64,000 nt of DNA from Nicotiana tabacum. Its lineage: Eukaryota; Streptophyta; Magnoliopsida; Solanales; Solanaceae. Numbering within the stretch: the first letter of the stretch is position 1; every line of letters begins with the position of its first letter. Below, in pieces: positions 53,500 through 64,000 of the stretch. Both the position numbers and the translations under genes were made by a program. The notes beneath the pieces are model-generated. The model saw only the letters and a list, made by a program, of their open reading frames with translations, searched no databases and was not told where the DNA came from. The DNA is taken from positions 5,086,501 to 5,150,500 of the forward strand of contig NC_134084.1 in the NCBI RefSeq assembly GCF_000715075.1, written 5' to 3'.

Positions 53500-55471
53500 A
53501 GTTACATTTTCAGCAAACACTTTGTTTTTCTGAATGGACTAGACTTGGCTTGGTAATTTTCCTTGAAATGTCCATTGTTCCCACAGTGGGTACACAGCCA
53601 GTTGTCTGGTACAGTCACATACTTGCTATGTGGGTTGTAAGGGGTTTCCTCCCTTTGGAACCCTATTCTCTGTATGTTTCCACCATTATTAGCGTACATA
53701 GCAGTGATAGCTTCTGAGGACCAGGTCCACTTTAGAGACTTTTCAAGATCATTTTTACTCTTTCTAGTTCAGTTTGGAGGTGCTTGTTTTTCTCAGTTTC
53801 AACACACAACCTAGTTCTCACAACTTTTAACTCGTTTTCAAGCCTAATATGTTCCTCACTGGCTACCTCTTTTCCTTTTCCAGTATTTTCGAGTTTAGAC
53901 TCAGTTCCTAGTCCCTCTATTATTTCCCTCAGGTCTGCAACTACTACCAAGAGATCATCTCTTTCTTCCTCAATCTCAGTCACTCTTTTCACTAGGGCCT
54001 CCTTTTCTTTACTGATGTTATTAGTGGTTTCCGTATGGTCAACAACTACAACCACTAAGTCATCTCTTTCATGCTCTATGTTTGCAATTTTTTTGGTTAA
54101 GACACTTTTTTCTTTTTCCAACTCACAAATGGTTTCCTTCAGATCCACTACACATACTACCAGATCATCTCTGGTTCGTTCAGCTTCCCCTAGTTCTAAG
54201 GTCAAGGCATCTTTATCCTTCACAAGACTATGATAGACATCAATCAATACATTAGCTAAAGACATAAGTTTCTTAGGAGAGTAGGATTTCAGATTTCTCT
54301 GAACATCCCTAAAATTTACCTCACTGTTGTTATCATCTTCATCATCATCTGATTGGGCCATCAAAGCAAAAGTTGAATCATATTCATTTTCCTCGCTTTC
54401 AACTGCCATCATGGAGTTGTCGCCAGTATCAGTTTCATCTTCAGACTCACTAGAGGAGTCTCCCCATGCTGCAAGAGCCTATTTCACCACATTGTCAGCA
54501 GATCTATTCCTTTTGAATTCCTTTTCAGGAACCAGGTTCCTCTTAGCTGCTTTCTCAGGGTTGTACTTGAAGAACTCTTGCTTCAGGAGACGACAGTCTT
54601 TGATGAAGTGCCCAAGCTTTCCACACTTATGACAGAGATCATAGTTCTTTGGTTTGCTAGAGCTGCCCCTTTTCAGCATTCCTCCATTTCTTCTGACCAT
54701 CTTCTGAAATGTTTTGGTTAAGTAAGCCATGTTACTGTCCTCCTCACTCGAGTCATTGCTATCAGCTTTGAGTACCAGATTCTTTTCTTTCTTTGGTTCT
54801 CTTCTTTCACTATCTATCTTCCTCTTCATCTCGTTGGTCTTCAGATTTCCAACCAGCTCGTCTATGGTCAGCTCCTGTAGGTCCTTTTCTTTAATAATAG
54901 CATTCACATTGATTTCCCAAGAACTAGGTAGGATACTAAGGATTTTCCTTACTAGCTTGTTCCTAGGAATGGTTTCACCAAGTGGGTGTAACTCATTTAT
55001 GATGGAAGTGAATCTTGTGTGCATATCTTAAATAAATTCATCATCTTTCATTCTAAAGAGTTCATACTCGGTAGTGAGCATATCAATCTTAGATTGTTTT
55101 ACTTGAGTGGTTCCCTCATGAGCTGTTTGCAAAGCTTCCCGTATCTCCTCAGCAGTTTCATAAGCAGAGATTCTATTGTATTCATCAGGTCCTATTCCAC
55201 ATACCAAAATCTTTTTGGCACGAAAATTCTTCTCCACAGCTTTCTTGTCTGCGTCGGTGTATTCTTTTCTGGTTTTTGGCAATGAGAATGGAAGTTCTTC
55301 AAGTACCTTTGTTGGGACGTAAGGACCGTCACATATGACATCCCATAACTCAGAATCATCAGCCATGATAAAATCATGCATTCTTGTCTTCCACCATCTA
55401 TATAATTGCCTATTGAACCTGGGTGGTCTGTATGTTGATTGACCTTCTTCAAAATTTGGTGGAGCAACCAT
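53500..55471 (-). pseudogene. gag: C1 gag, long, with coiled coil and two zinc knuckles
   Basis: From ATG at 55471: MVAPPNFEEGQSTYRPPRFN, YRWWKTRMHDFIMADDSELW, an UBN2/Retrotran_gag-like region through 55028, then 54479-55024 with CHKCGKLGHFIKDC (intact CCHC, near 54590-54630). Stops TAA near 55025 and TAG near 54478 occur at expected Gln codons. Frame 53732-54412 is acidic and then coiled-coil-like, with a 35-residue repeat (RDDLVV..VD...) seen in three copies. A further knuckle CTHCGNNGHFKENY near 53560-53594 has lost its last Cys. Gag packages the RNA; the long coiled-coil gag suggests a Sirevirus. Confidence 0.85.
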
Positions 55472-55510
55472 ATGGATCCTTCCTAGGTATTAGCCTGGTA
55501 GGAGGAACCC

Positions 55511-55522
55511 GCTCTGATACCA
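55511..55522 (-). other. C1 primer-binding site (initiator tRNA-Met)
   Basis: Plus reads GCTCTGATACCA; the minus strand is TGGTATCAGAGC. It lies two bases before the LTR at 55525. Confidence 0.9.
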
Positions 55523-55524
55523 AT

Positions 55525-56437
55525 TGTTAGTTTATATGAGTCCACCAAACTATAGAGTACCTGGTCCTCTATGAGTTTTTACTGAGAATGCTAATGAAAC
55601 AGTAAGTAAATAAGACACAGGATTTTTATGTGGAAAAATCCCAACTCAAGGGGACAAAAACCATGACCTACACTTGTGGGCTTTCAACTTCACTAACTTG
55701 TAAACACACTATTACAAGCCACTTTGTAATGACTCCATTACAAAGACTTCAACTCAACTAACTTGTGATACTCTTAGCATAATCCACTTTATCACTCACT
55801 AGTTACAAAGACTTTAACTTATGACTAACTCTAGTCAGTAGTCATAACACAAACTCAGAGAGTTTATGGTTTTATAAAGGGGTTCCTAATCAATGCTTCT
55901 AGCTAATCAATTTTAGGAATTACAATAAGAACAATCACAAAGTTACAACTCAACTAAGGATAACACAATACTAGATTTAGGAACTGGTCCGTAGTAGCGT
56001 TTAACTTTGTTCTTCAAGCTCTTGAGAATTAAGTTCATTGTTTTGCAGAATGCTTGAAGTGAATCTCCAAGTGTTCAGGTGATGTTTTGTTATAATGCTT
56101 TTGTTAATACACCTTGATGACATCACTTGAATAATGTAAGCACTTGTTTGATCAAAGAACAAGTGACCGCTGGAAACAGTGCAGTGCAGGCAGAACAGTG
56201 CAGGCAGTCGCATCGCTTTCCAACTGTGCCCAATTGACTTCTTACTGTTGTGAGGAAACCACAAGGGTATCAAGTCCTTTGTTTGGGTCTCTATCTCCTG
56301 AAGCTATAGCAGTTCATATTTAGCTGGAGTCCGTTGATTTGCAATGTAGACCAAGTGTGTCAGGTTCCCTATCTGGCTCTTGAGAGTAAGTTTGTTAGAT
56401 CATTAAAACATAAGACTAAAACATTGAAAACCCATCA
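55525..56437 (-). repeat. C1 5' LTR
   Basis: It begins TGTTAG after the PBS and probably ends CCCATCA at 56437, giving 913 bp with TG and CA ends. Its outer end is set by TG/CA logic only, since no second LTR is present in the window. Confidence 0.65.
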
Positions 56438-57005
56438 ATTGTTCTCTCCGTACTTGTATTTTGCTAAATTGAGCATTAGCAGATTTCTCTTTCAGCTTAA
56501 AATTTAATTTTACATTTCCCTAATTTTAATTTAAGTGATACTCTTTTGAACTCTAAGAAACATATTGACTCCCCCTTTTTACTTTAAGGGATTGGGTTAG
56601 CGGTTGTTTTCGTTAATCTTCTTTAAAAAAGTAATAAATAGAAAGGGATGTACGAAATGTTGGAATTGTTTACAAGCTTAAGAATTTACCATAGTAATTT
56701 GACGGGAGCCATGACTTCAGATGCAAATCCAGGATTTGGAGGTTTTAAATGCTATATTAGACGATTTGATCAACTTGAATTTCAGTTTGAGTTATTATTT
56801 TTTGGTTTTTATAGATGCATTAATCAAATGAAAAAAGTACTTAATAAATACGTGCGAACAAATAGAAAGACCTATATTAATAGTAACATTTTGAATTATC
56901 TAAATCAATAAGAATAAAATCTAGCACAGAATTTCAACTGTATACTTCCTTGATAGAAAGAAAGTATCAACCCCAAGCAATTTCTCTTCTTGATAGTTCT
57001 ATTAG
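56438..57005. other. AT-rich interval, no gene
   Basis: Nothing recognisable. The frame 56648-56911 (87 codons) has no family features and is probably chance. Confidence 0.6.
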
Positions 57006-57208
57006 GAATCATAATAGAGGCAGATTCAGGAATTAAATTTAGTGAGCTCAACTTTTAAGATTCTTAGCATTAAACTTATTATACTATTAAAATTATGGGT
57101 TTAGATCAAATATTTATTGAGATTTTTATACGTTTTTCATATATATACTCCATGTCGAAAATTATAAGTTCAATTGAACTCATAGCACAAGGCTAGATCC
57201 ATCCCTGA
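57006..57208. mobile_element. MITE-like segment abutting G5
   Basis: It begins with AGAGGCAGATTCAGG and ends with GGCTAGATCCATCCCTG, imperfect inverted ends around an AT-rich body with AATTATGGGTTTAGATC and TTCAATTGAACTCATAGCAC. This resembles an abundant short Solanaceae repeat I recall with GGCGGATCCAG-type ends. Type and exact ends are uncertain. Confidence 0.4.
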
Positions 57209-57939
57209 CTGTGATGACCAAAGGGTCATCTTATGTTTTAGAACTCTATTTCGTATTTTGAGGCCTTAAAAAAATCATTTTTATCTCTCCTCAATTTACG
57301 TGTGCAGTTCGAGCGTATTTTCGAAAAGCCTTTATGTGAAAAATTGATGAAATAATAATATTTGGCCTAAATAGTTGATTTTAGTTTACTTCAGTCAATA
57401 TTTTGGGTAAACGGACCCGGACCCAAATTTTGACGATCCCGGTGCGTCCGTAGTAAAATATTGGACCTGGGTGTATGCCCGAAATCAAATTCAGAGGCCC
57501 TTAGCCCGAGTAATGAATTTTTGTTAAAAATTATTGAACTGAAAATCTAAGGATTTTAAGAAATCGATTAATGTTTGATCTCGTTGGTATCGAGCCCCTA
57601 TTTTGGTTCTGGATCCCGGTACATGCTTAATATATTATTTAAGTCATGTTTGTGAAATTTGGTAAAAAACAGAGTTTATTTGACGTGATTCAGGCATCCG
57701 ATTGAGAAAAGAGGAATTTCAAGTGTTCTTAAGAATTTCATATGTTTTGGTGTTAAATCCATAGTTTTAGATGTTATTTTGGTAATTTGATCGCACGAAC
57801 AAGTTCGTATTATGTTTTAAAACTTGTGTGTAGTTTTGGCTTGGAGCCCCGAGGGCTCGGGTGAGTTTCGAATAGGCTACGGAGTGTTTTGGAACTTAGG
57901 AAAATTTGCTGGTATGACTGGACCTGTTGTAGGCCTCTA

Positions 57940-58260
57940 ATTTTGCAATTGTGAGATCAAGCATTGCAATTGCGAACCCTGCAGGTTTCGCATTCACGAG
58001 GCTTTCATCACAATTGCGATAAGAAGCACGGCCATGCAGTCTTCGCAATTGCAAAGATTTCTTCGCATTTGTGAAGTAAAGCTGGGGGAAGCAGTGATCG
58101 CAAATGCGATCTTTTATCCGCATTTGCGAAGATTTAAGTTCGTAATTGCAAACACTTCTTCGCAATTGCAAAAGGTGTGAGGGTTCTCGCAATTGTGATG
58201 GTACCTTCGCATTTGTGAGCTTCGCAATTGCGAAGCTCATGTTGCAAATGCGACATATGC
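57940..58260. repeat. G5 LTR palindrome cluster (CGCAATTGCGAA/CGCATTTGCG)
   Basis: GCAATTGCGA, TCGCAATTGC, TCGCAAATGCGATC, CGCATTTGCGAAG and TCGCAATTGCGAAGC repeat many times over 300 bp. The position is 0.73-1.05 kb from the LTR start. A leader-like TTCATTCTCCCATTTTTCG follows at 58291. Confidence 0.8.
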
Positions 58261-59257
58261 AGCTGATAAGTTTAGACTTGGACGAGATTTTTCATTCATT
58301 CTCCCATTTTTCGAAACCTAAAACACAAGAGGCAATTTTCCAAAGGCTTTTTCTTCCCAAAATCATAGGTAAATGATTCTTAACTCATTTCTTTCAATCT
58401 TTTACTTCTTTTCACAAGATTTCATCCTAGAATCTAGGGTTTTCATGGTGAAATTGGGGAATTTTGGGTAGAACTTAGGAATTTCGAAATTTGGGGATTT
58501 AGACCTCAAATTGAGGTCGGATTTCAAAACTAATTATATATCTGGGCTCGGGGGTGAATGGATAATCGGGGTTTGGTCCGAATTTTGGGTTTTGACCAAC
58601 CAGGCACGAAGTCAGTTTTTGACTTTTTCGGGAAAATGTTGGGAAACTAATAATTATGTATTGGAATTAATTTCTTTAACAATAATTGATGTTATTAAGT
58701 TAATTATGACTAGATACGAGTCGATTGGAGGTGGAATCTAGAGGAAAAGTGGTAAGTGAGCATTGAGTTGGCTGTTGGATTGAGGTAAATGTTTGGTCTA
58801 ACTTTGACTTGAGGGATTAGGGATCCCCGACTTATTTGCTATGTGAAATTCCATGTGTGTGGCGTATAGGTGTGGTGACGAGTACCTATGTACTGCCAAA
58901 TTATTTGTTTAGCTTGTTCCCATCCATGTTCCTAATATATTGTGTTCCTGTCTTAACTACTACATGCTTATTGGTGCTTCCATGTCTAATTGCTTCTTAT
59001 TAAATATTGTTTTCTTTAATGGAAGTATTAATTGTTCCGTAGTTTCATTGTATCACATTATTGGTTTAAGTTGGTTTATTGGTGCTTCATAATATGTTTC
59101 GGTTGGTCTCATTGTGTTGTATTAATTGAGTGAAGCTTCTTAATGATATAGATTTCCATTTGAATTGGTTTGAGGCTTAAATATTGTGGAAGGTTTTGGG
59201 CCAAAATTGTGAAATTTCTGTTCTTATTGTGTGATTGATACTGATAAGGTGTGATCG

Positions 59258-59600
59258 GGTTGAACGCTGCAACAGGAGGAATAAGGGTGATATATTGAGG
59301 AGGAATAAGGGTAATATATTGAGGAGGAATAAGGGTGATATATTGAGGAGGAATAAGGGTAATATATTGAGGAGGAATAAGGGTGAAATATGATTGTCTG
59401 GTGGGATCGGGTGCATGCCGCAACAGGTGTAATAAGGGTGGATTGGTGGGATCGGGTTGCACGCCGCAACAGGAGGAATAAGGGAGTTATATTGAGGAGC
59501 AATAAGGGTGGACTGGTGGGATCTAGTCCGCAACAGGAGTAAGAAGGGTGAATGTTCATATTATTTCTGATGATATGGTGGGATCGGGATGCGCACCGCA
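59258..59600. repeat. G5 LTR minisatellite block (24 bp and about 60 bp units)
   Basis: At 59271-59385 a 24 bp unit (GGTGATATATTGAGGAGGAA) is repeated about five times. Around it GTGGGATCGGGTTGCACGCC/GCAACAGG units recur near 59250, 59400, 59450 and 59520; TTGC and GCAA are the arms of a small hairpin. It is about 2.05-2.4 kb from the LTR start. The 24 bp period gives an open minus frame with an 8-residue repeat. Confidence 0.85.
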
Positions 59601-60319
59601 TCATTTTGTTATTTATGCATTCTTCCTTTCCTGTGATGTTATTCTGTAGCATTGTAACTCTCTTAAGGATTGGTTATAGCTAAGTACTGGCAGGATAATT
59701 GAGTTCCATATTTATTTTTGCTGCAAGTTACTGTTCCAGTTCATTCTGTACTTTCTTTCACTTTATTATACACTGTATGCAGGTTATATTGTAAGTGCCC
59801 CGCCATAGCCTCGTCGCTACCTTATCGAGGTTAGGCTCGGTACTTACCAGTACATGGGGTCAGTTGTACTGATACTGCACTATGAACTTTCTATGCAGAT
59901 TTTGGAGTTGGTTGTGTCTGATCGAGAGGTCAATTGCAGGAATTTATCTAGGAGACCCAAGGTAGTCCTGCAAGCGTCTGCAGGCCCTGCTGTCCCCTTT
60001 ATGTTTCTACATTCCTATTTTATCTTCTTTTGAGACAGATGTACTTTTCTTTCAGACTAATACTTGTAGATATTCTTAGTATGTTCGTGGATTGTGATAT
60101 CAGCTTTTGGGTGATAATAGTTTCGGTATTTTTAGTAGTATATAGATAATCGGTTTATTATGTACCTCCACATTTATTTCACTTTGATTTAGTTTTGTTA
60201 AGTTTAACTATAAAATGCAAAGGAAAAAAATGAATAGAACTCAAACGTTGGCTTGCCTAGCGAGTGCGATGTTAGGCGCCATCACGTTCCTGACGGTGGG
60301 AAATTCAGATCGTGATAAG

Positions 60320-60331
60320 TTAGTATCAGAG
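60320..60331 (+). other. G5 primer-binding site, one mismatch
   Basis: TAGTATCAGAGC differs from the usual TGGTATCAGAGC by one G-to-A change. It lies three bases after the LTR. Confidence 0.85.
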
Positions 60332-60516
60332 CATTAGGTTGCCTATGTCTCACAATTCACGTACAAGCTTAATAGAGTCTGAGGGATCGGTAGGGAGACG
60401 TCTGTGCTTATCCCCCAGAGGCTACATAGTTAGGAACAATATCACTTATATTCTTCTCTATCATGTGATTTGGTCTCCCAATGCTACTTGAACTCTCAAC
60501 TCTTGTTCCTTCACAG

Positions 60517-61910
60517 ATGGCGAGAACTGTACCGCTTCATCAGCTGATCAGCAGCTCGAGCCCCCAGTGGCAGTCGTACGAGGGGTATAGGAAGATGACG
60601 AGGCCTTGCTAAAGGCTGAGGCAGGGGCAAGGCTCAGCCTAGAGCTCGAGCAGCAGCACCAGCGACGGAGCCTCAAGTAGAGTTTGATGAGGAGGCTTCG
60701 GCCCAAACTATTCCAGCAGGGCCAGCTTAGGTTCTAGAGGGGTTTATCGCTACCCCGGTACTTCAGGATGCTTTAGTCCATCTAGTGGGCTTTATGGAGA
60801 GTGTTACTCAGACCGCTACATTCCGAGTAGCATCAGCCATCTCTCAGGCTGAGGGAGGAGCACAGACTCCCGCTACTCACACTCAGGAGTAGATGGCTCC
60901 TCAATTTTAGTCTCTAGCAGCTCAACCAGTTGGGGTAGTTCCGTCGGGTGTTGTATCACAGACCGATGATGGATCAGCTATGTCTTGTGAGGCCTTGTGG
61001 AGATTGGATAGGTTTACCAAGGTTTTCACCACAACCTATGGCGGTAGATCTTCAGAGGATCCCCGGGACTATTTGGACAGTTGTCACAAGGTATTACAGA
61101 ACATGGGGATAGTGGAAACCAATGGGGTTGACTTTGCTACCTTTCGTCTGTCAGGTTCCGCCAAGAAATGGTGGAGGGATTTCTATTTGGCCAGACTAGC
61201 TGGGTCGTCAGCTCTTACTTGGGACTAGTTCTCTCAGCTCTTTTTGGAGAATATTTTGCTATCACTCAAAGAGAGGACTATCAGAGATAGTTCGAGTGCC
61301 TTTAACAGAGTTCTATGACTGTGACTTAGTACAAGACTAGATTTGTGGATCTGGCCTGTGATGCTCTTCTTATACTTCCCACCAAGAGAGAAAGGGTGAG
61401 GAGGTTTATTGAAGGACTCGCTCAGCCTATCAGATTGCAGATGGGTAAGGAGACAGGGAGTGAGATTTATTTCCAGGATGCAGCCAATGTGGCAAGACGT
61501 GTTGAGATGGTTTTAGCTCAGGGGAGCGGTTAGGGGTCTGTCAAGAGGCCTCGTCACTCTGGTGGATTCAATGGGGCATCATCTGGAGGCCAAGGTACTT
61601 TTGGTACGGGCCATCCTCCTAGGCCATTTCATTCAGCACTTCAAACATCTTATGGAGCTTCAGGGAGTCGTGGTCCCTATGTACCTCCTTCAGGGCAACC
61701 AGCTTATGGTGTACTGCCAGCTCCTATTAGAGCACCCCCTCTTCAAAGTTATTATCGTGGTTAGCCGGCCTATTAGGGTCAGTTTCAGTTTTCTCAACCG
61801 CAGTATCAGGATGGATGTGTCAAGTGTGGTGAGTGTGGGCATATCCGGCGGACCTGTCCAAGATTAGTGGGTGTTCAGTCACAACAACAGGGTTCTCCTT
61901 CCTGATCCCG
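60517..61910 (+). pseudogene. gag: G5 gag, broken, intact CCHC knuckle
   Basis: The ATG at 60517 follows the layout of related elements, but the first 450 bases are full of stops and frameshifts. Frames 60980-61228 and 61345-61533 give the gag core (LWRLDRFTKVFTTTYGG, SSEDPRDYLDSCHKVLQNMG, WWRDFYLARLAG, DLACDALLILPTKRERVRR, FIEGLAQPIRLQMGKE). The zinc knuckle CVKCGECGHIRRTCPR near 61818-61862 has all four ligands. Stops are mainly TAG where Gln or Trp is expected. Confidence 0.82.
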
Positions 61911-62780
61911 GCACTGCCCGCTCAACCAACTAGAGGTAGGGGTCAAGGATCCAAAGGTAGGGGTCAGACCGCTAGAGGTGGAGGTCAGACCGTTAGAGGT
62001 GGAGGCCAAGCCACTAGAGGTGGAGACCAGCTAGCTGGAGGCCGTCCCAGGGATATGGTTCTGAGTGGTGGGTCCAGCCCTGATGTTATGCTTTCCCAGC
62101 CAGGCTTGAGGCTGAATCATCTAATGTTTTTATCACAGATACTATTTCGGGTTGCAGTAGAGATGATTCAGTTTTAGTTGATCTAGGGTCTACATACTCC
62201 TATGTGTCATCTTATTTTGCTTCATATTTGGTTGTTCCTCGTGATTCTTTGAGTGCTCCAGTCTGTGTGTTCACACCGGTAGGGGATTCTATTGTTGTAG
62301 ATCGTGTCTATCGTTTATGTGTAGTTATTATTGGGGGTCTTGATACTAGTGTAGATCTCCTACTTCTCGGTATGGGTGATTTTGATGTCATCTTGGGGAT
62401 GGATTGGTTGTCACTTTATCATGTTATATTAGACTATAATGCCTAGATTGTGACCTTAGCATTGCCAGGGTTGCCTCGATTAGAGTGGAGATGGACTCCT
62501 GGTCATTCTACCAGTAAGGTTATTTTTTATATGAAGGCTCGACGCATGGTCAAGAAGTAGTGTTTAGCTTATTTGGCTTATGTTCGTGATTCTAGTGCGG
62601 GGGTTCCTTCTATAGATTCTGTACCAGTTGTTCGGAAGTTCCTAGAGGTTTTTCCTACATATCTATCGGGGATGACACCCGACAGGAATATTGACTTTTG
62701 TATTGATTTGGCTCCGGGCACTCAACCTATTTCTATTCCGCCATACCACATGGACCCGTCAGAGTTGAAAGAATTGTAGA
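61911..62780 (+). pseudogene. pol: G5 Arg-Gly repeat tail, protease and linker
   Basis: First comes an Arg/Gly-rich tandem segment (RGRGQGSKGRGQ, ARGGGQT, VRGGGQA; 61920-62040) joining gag and protease. The active site VDLGSTYSYVSSYFASYL lies near 62175-62225 (Asp and Ser-Thr kept). Frame 62204-62446 covers the rest of the protease with MGDFDVILGMDWLSL. Frame 62573-62779 is the linker ([36 protein letters not shown]). Confidence 0.82.
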
Positions 62781-64000
62781 AGTAGTTGCAAGATTTGCTT
62801 GATACGGGCTTTATTAGACCTAGTGTCTCGCGTTGGGGTACGCCAATGTTATTTCTAAAGAAGAAGAATAGGTCGATGAGGATGTGCATAGACTATCATC
62901 AGTTGAACAAAGTCACCATCAAGAACAAGTTTCCATTGCCAAGGATTGATGACTTATTTGATCAGCTTCAGGGTGCCAAGGTGTTTTCGAAGATCGATTT
63001 GAGGTCGGGCTACCATCAATTGAGGATTAGGGCATCCGATGTCCCTAAGATAGCTTTTTGAACTCGATATAGGCATTATGAGTTTCTAGTGATGTCATTT
63101 GGGTTGACAAATGCCCCAGCAGCATTTATGGATTTGATGAACCGGGTGTTCAAGCCCTATCTGGATTCTTTTGTGATTGTTTTCATTGATGATATCTTAA
63201 TCTACTCCCGCAGCTGAGGGAAGCATGGGTAACATCTTTGGATCGTTCTTCAGACTCTGAGAGACAACCAGTTATATGCTAAGTTTTCTAAATGTGAGTT
63301 TTGGTTGAGTTTAGTTGCTTTCTTGGGTCACGTTTTATCCGCAGAGGGTATTCAGGTAAATCCTAAGAAGATTGAGGCAGTCAAGGACTGGCATAGGCCC
63401 ACATCAGCTACAGAGATTCAGCGTTTCTTGGGTTTGGAGAGTTATTACCATCGGTTTGTGGAGGAATTTTTATCTATAGAAACACCGATGACCAGGTTGA
63501 CCCAGAAGGGTGTCCCGTTCAGATGGTCACACGAGTGTGAAGCGAGCTTTCAGAAGCTCAAGACAGTTTTGACTATGGTGCCGATATTGGTGTTACCCAC
63601 AGGTTTAGGGCCCTATATAGTATAATGTGACACATATCGAATTGGATTTGGTGCGGTACTGATGCAGCATGGGAAGGTTATTGCATATGCTTCGCAGCAG
63701 TTGAAGATTTACAAGAAGAATTATCCAGTTCATGACTTGGAGCTAGCAGCAATTGTTCATGCGCTGAAGATTAGGAGGTACTATCTATAGGGCGTGTCGT
63801 GTGAGGTGTTCACAGGTCATAAGAGTTTGCAGTATTTGTTCAAGCATAAAGAGCTCAATTTGAGGCAGAGAAGGTAGTTGGAGCTATTGAAAGACTATGA
63901 TATCACCATCTTGTATAATCCCGGTAAGGCCAATGTGGTGGTTGATGCTTTGAGTAGGAAGTCGACTAGTATGGGCAGCCTTTGCTTATATTCCAGTTGG
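62781..64000 (+). pseudogene. pol: G5 reverse transcriptase and RNase H, cut by window end
   Basis: [37 protein letters not shown], a TGA near 63060, [18 protein letters not shown], and [11 protein letters not shown] (catalytic FIDD intact). Thumb region [20 protein letters not shown] and [15 protein letters not shown] follow. RNase H begins with a stop in place of Tyr/Cys before CD and runs through [20 protein letters not shown] and DALSRKSTS to the window edge. Stops are present near 62779, 62784, 63060, 63217 and 63625. Confidence 0.88.

Larger units (their letters stand above)
40014..56437 (-). mobile_element. C1: long-gag Copia element (Sirevirus-like), split by G4
   Basis: Minus-strand gag, protease, integrase, reverse transcriptase and RNase H follow each other in Copia order from 55471 down to 40515. 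They are interrupted exactly at 42212-51826 by G4 with a 5 bp duplication. A 5' LTR and Met PBS are on the right. The 3' LTR is missing; the element ends at 40013 against the G2 LTR. Long gag with coiled coil and a second CCHC motif suggests the Sirevirus/Maximus lineage. Confidence 0.8.
57210..60316 (+). repeat. G5 5' LTR (3107 bp)
   Basis: It starts TGTGATGACC and ends GATCGTGATA, where CA has become TA. Its start is the counterpart of the outer end of the G2 LTR. It holds a palindrome cluster and a minisatellite block listed separately. Frames 57896-58240, 58146-58376 and 59109-59652 are not genes. Confidence 0.85.
57210..64000 (+). mobile_element. G5: Gypsy chromovirus (Tekay/Del type), 5' part
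   Basis: 5' LTR, PBS, gag, protease, RT and RNase H follow in plus orientation until the window ends inside RNase H. LTR start TGTGATGACC and coding motifs show it is the same subfamily as G2. All frames have stops. Confidence 0.88.

Noticed and set aside
53784..54233. 149-codon plus-strand Ser-rich frame
   Set aside because: Antisense shadow of the coiled-coil part of C1 gag.
56648..56911. 87-codon frame between C1 and G5
   Set aside because: No recognisable features and AT-rich surroundings; likely chance.
59109..59652. Minus frames of 117-142 codons with 8-residue repeats
   Set aside because: Produced by the 24 bp minisatellite in the G5 LTR; three frames are open at once.

Overview
This window is plant nuclear DNA, almost certainly from a Solanaceae genome and most probably Nicotiana. 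It consists almost entirely of LTR retrotransposons, several nested inside one another. The assignment rests on a TS-type tRNA-derived SINE with a (TTG)n tail, an Ogre/Tat-like giant element with a tRNA-Arg primer site, Tekay/Del-type chromovirus Gypsy elements whose LTRs begin TGTCACGACC or TGTGATGACC, and a long-gag Copia element. All family names come from recognition of sequence features; no database was searched. I see no intact host gene, rRNA, tRNA gene or CRISPR. Every retroviral-type reading frame is broken, so the coding features are listed as pseudogenes.

Layout: (1) 1-14334, a large Ogre/Tat-like element O1 on the minus strand, with its 3' LTR cut by the window edge, a 3' region full of tandem repeats, a shrunken gag, a tRNA-Arg primer-binding site and a 5' LTR of about 4.4 kb. 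It has no recognisable pol and looks non-autonomous. (2) 14335-15748 and 26781-27043, remnants of a plus-strand Copia element C0 (integrase end, RNase H, polypurine tract). C0 is split by a minus-strand Gypsy element G1 (15749-26780), and G1's 3' LTR is itself split by a solo LTR S1 (17860-20906, target duplication CGCAC). (3) 27044-29142, the presumed C0 3' LTR and AT-rich unassigned sequence. (4) 29143-40013, a minus-strand Gypsy element G2 with both LTRs, PBS and degraded gag-pol. (5) 40014-56437, a minus-strand long-gag Copia element C1, split by a complete plus-strand Gypsy element G4 (42212-51826, target duplication GTTCT); G4 carries a SINE in its protease region. (6) 56438-57209, a spacer with a MITE-like segment. 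(7) 57210-64000, the 5' part of a plus-strand Gypsy element G5, cut by the window end.

The gene content is that of self-replicating elements: gag (particle protein), protease, reverse transcriptase, RNase H, integrase and, in the Gypsy elements, a C-terminal chromodomain-like tail. Premature stops are mostly of the C-to-T type (CAG to TAG, CGA to TGA, TGG to TAG), as expected for old methylated insertions. O1 looks youngest, with about 12 base differences between LTR copies over about 1.06 kb by eye; G2 and G4 LTR pairs differ far more.

The most interesting unexplained structure is shared by five Tekay-like LTRs of different sequence. Each carries a cluster of short CG-containing palindromes about 0.6-1.0 kb from its 5' end, and a second block of hairpin-prone minisatellites about 1.8-2.5 kb from it. 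The actual palindromes and repeat units differ between subfamilies while the positions are kept. In O1, decamers in the 3' repeat region are exactly complementary to the core of its own primer-binding site.
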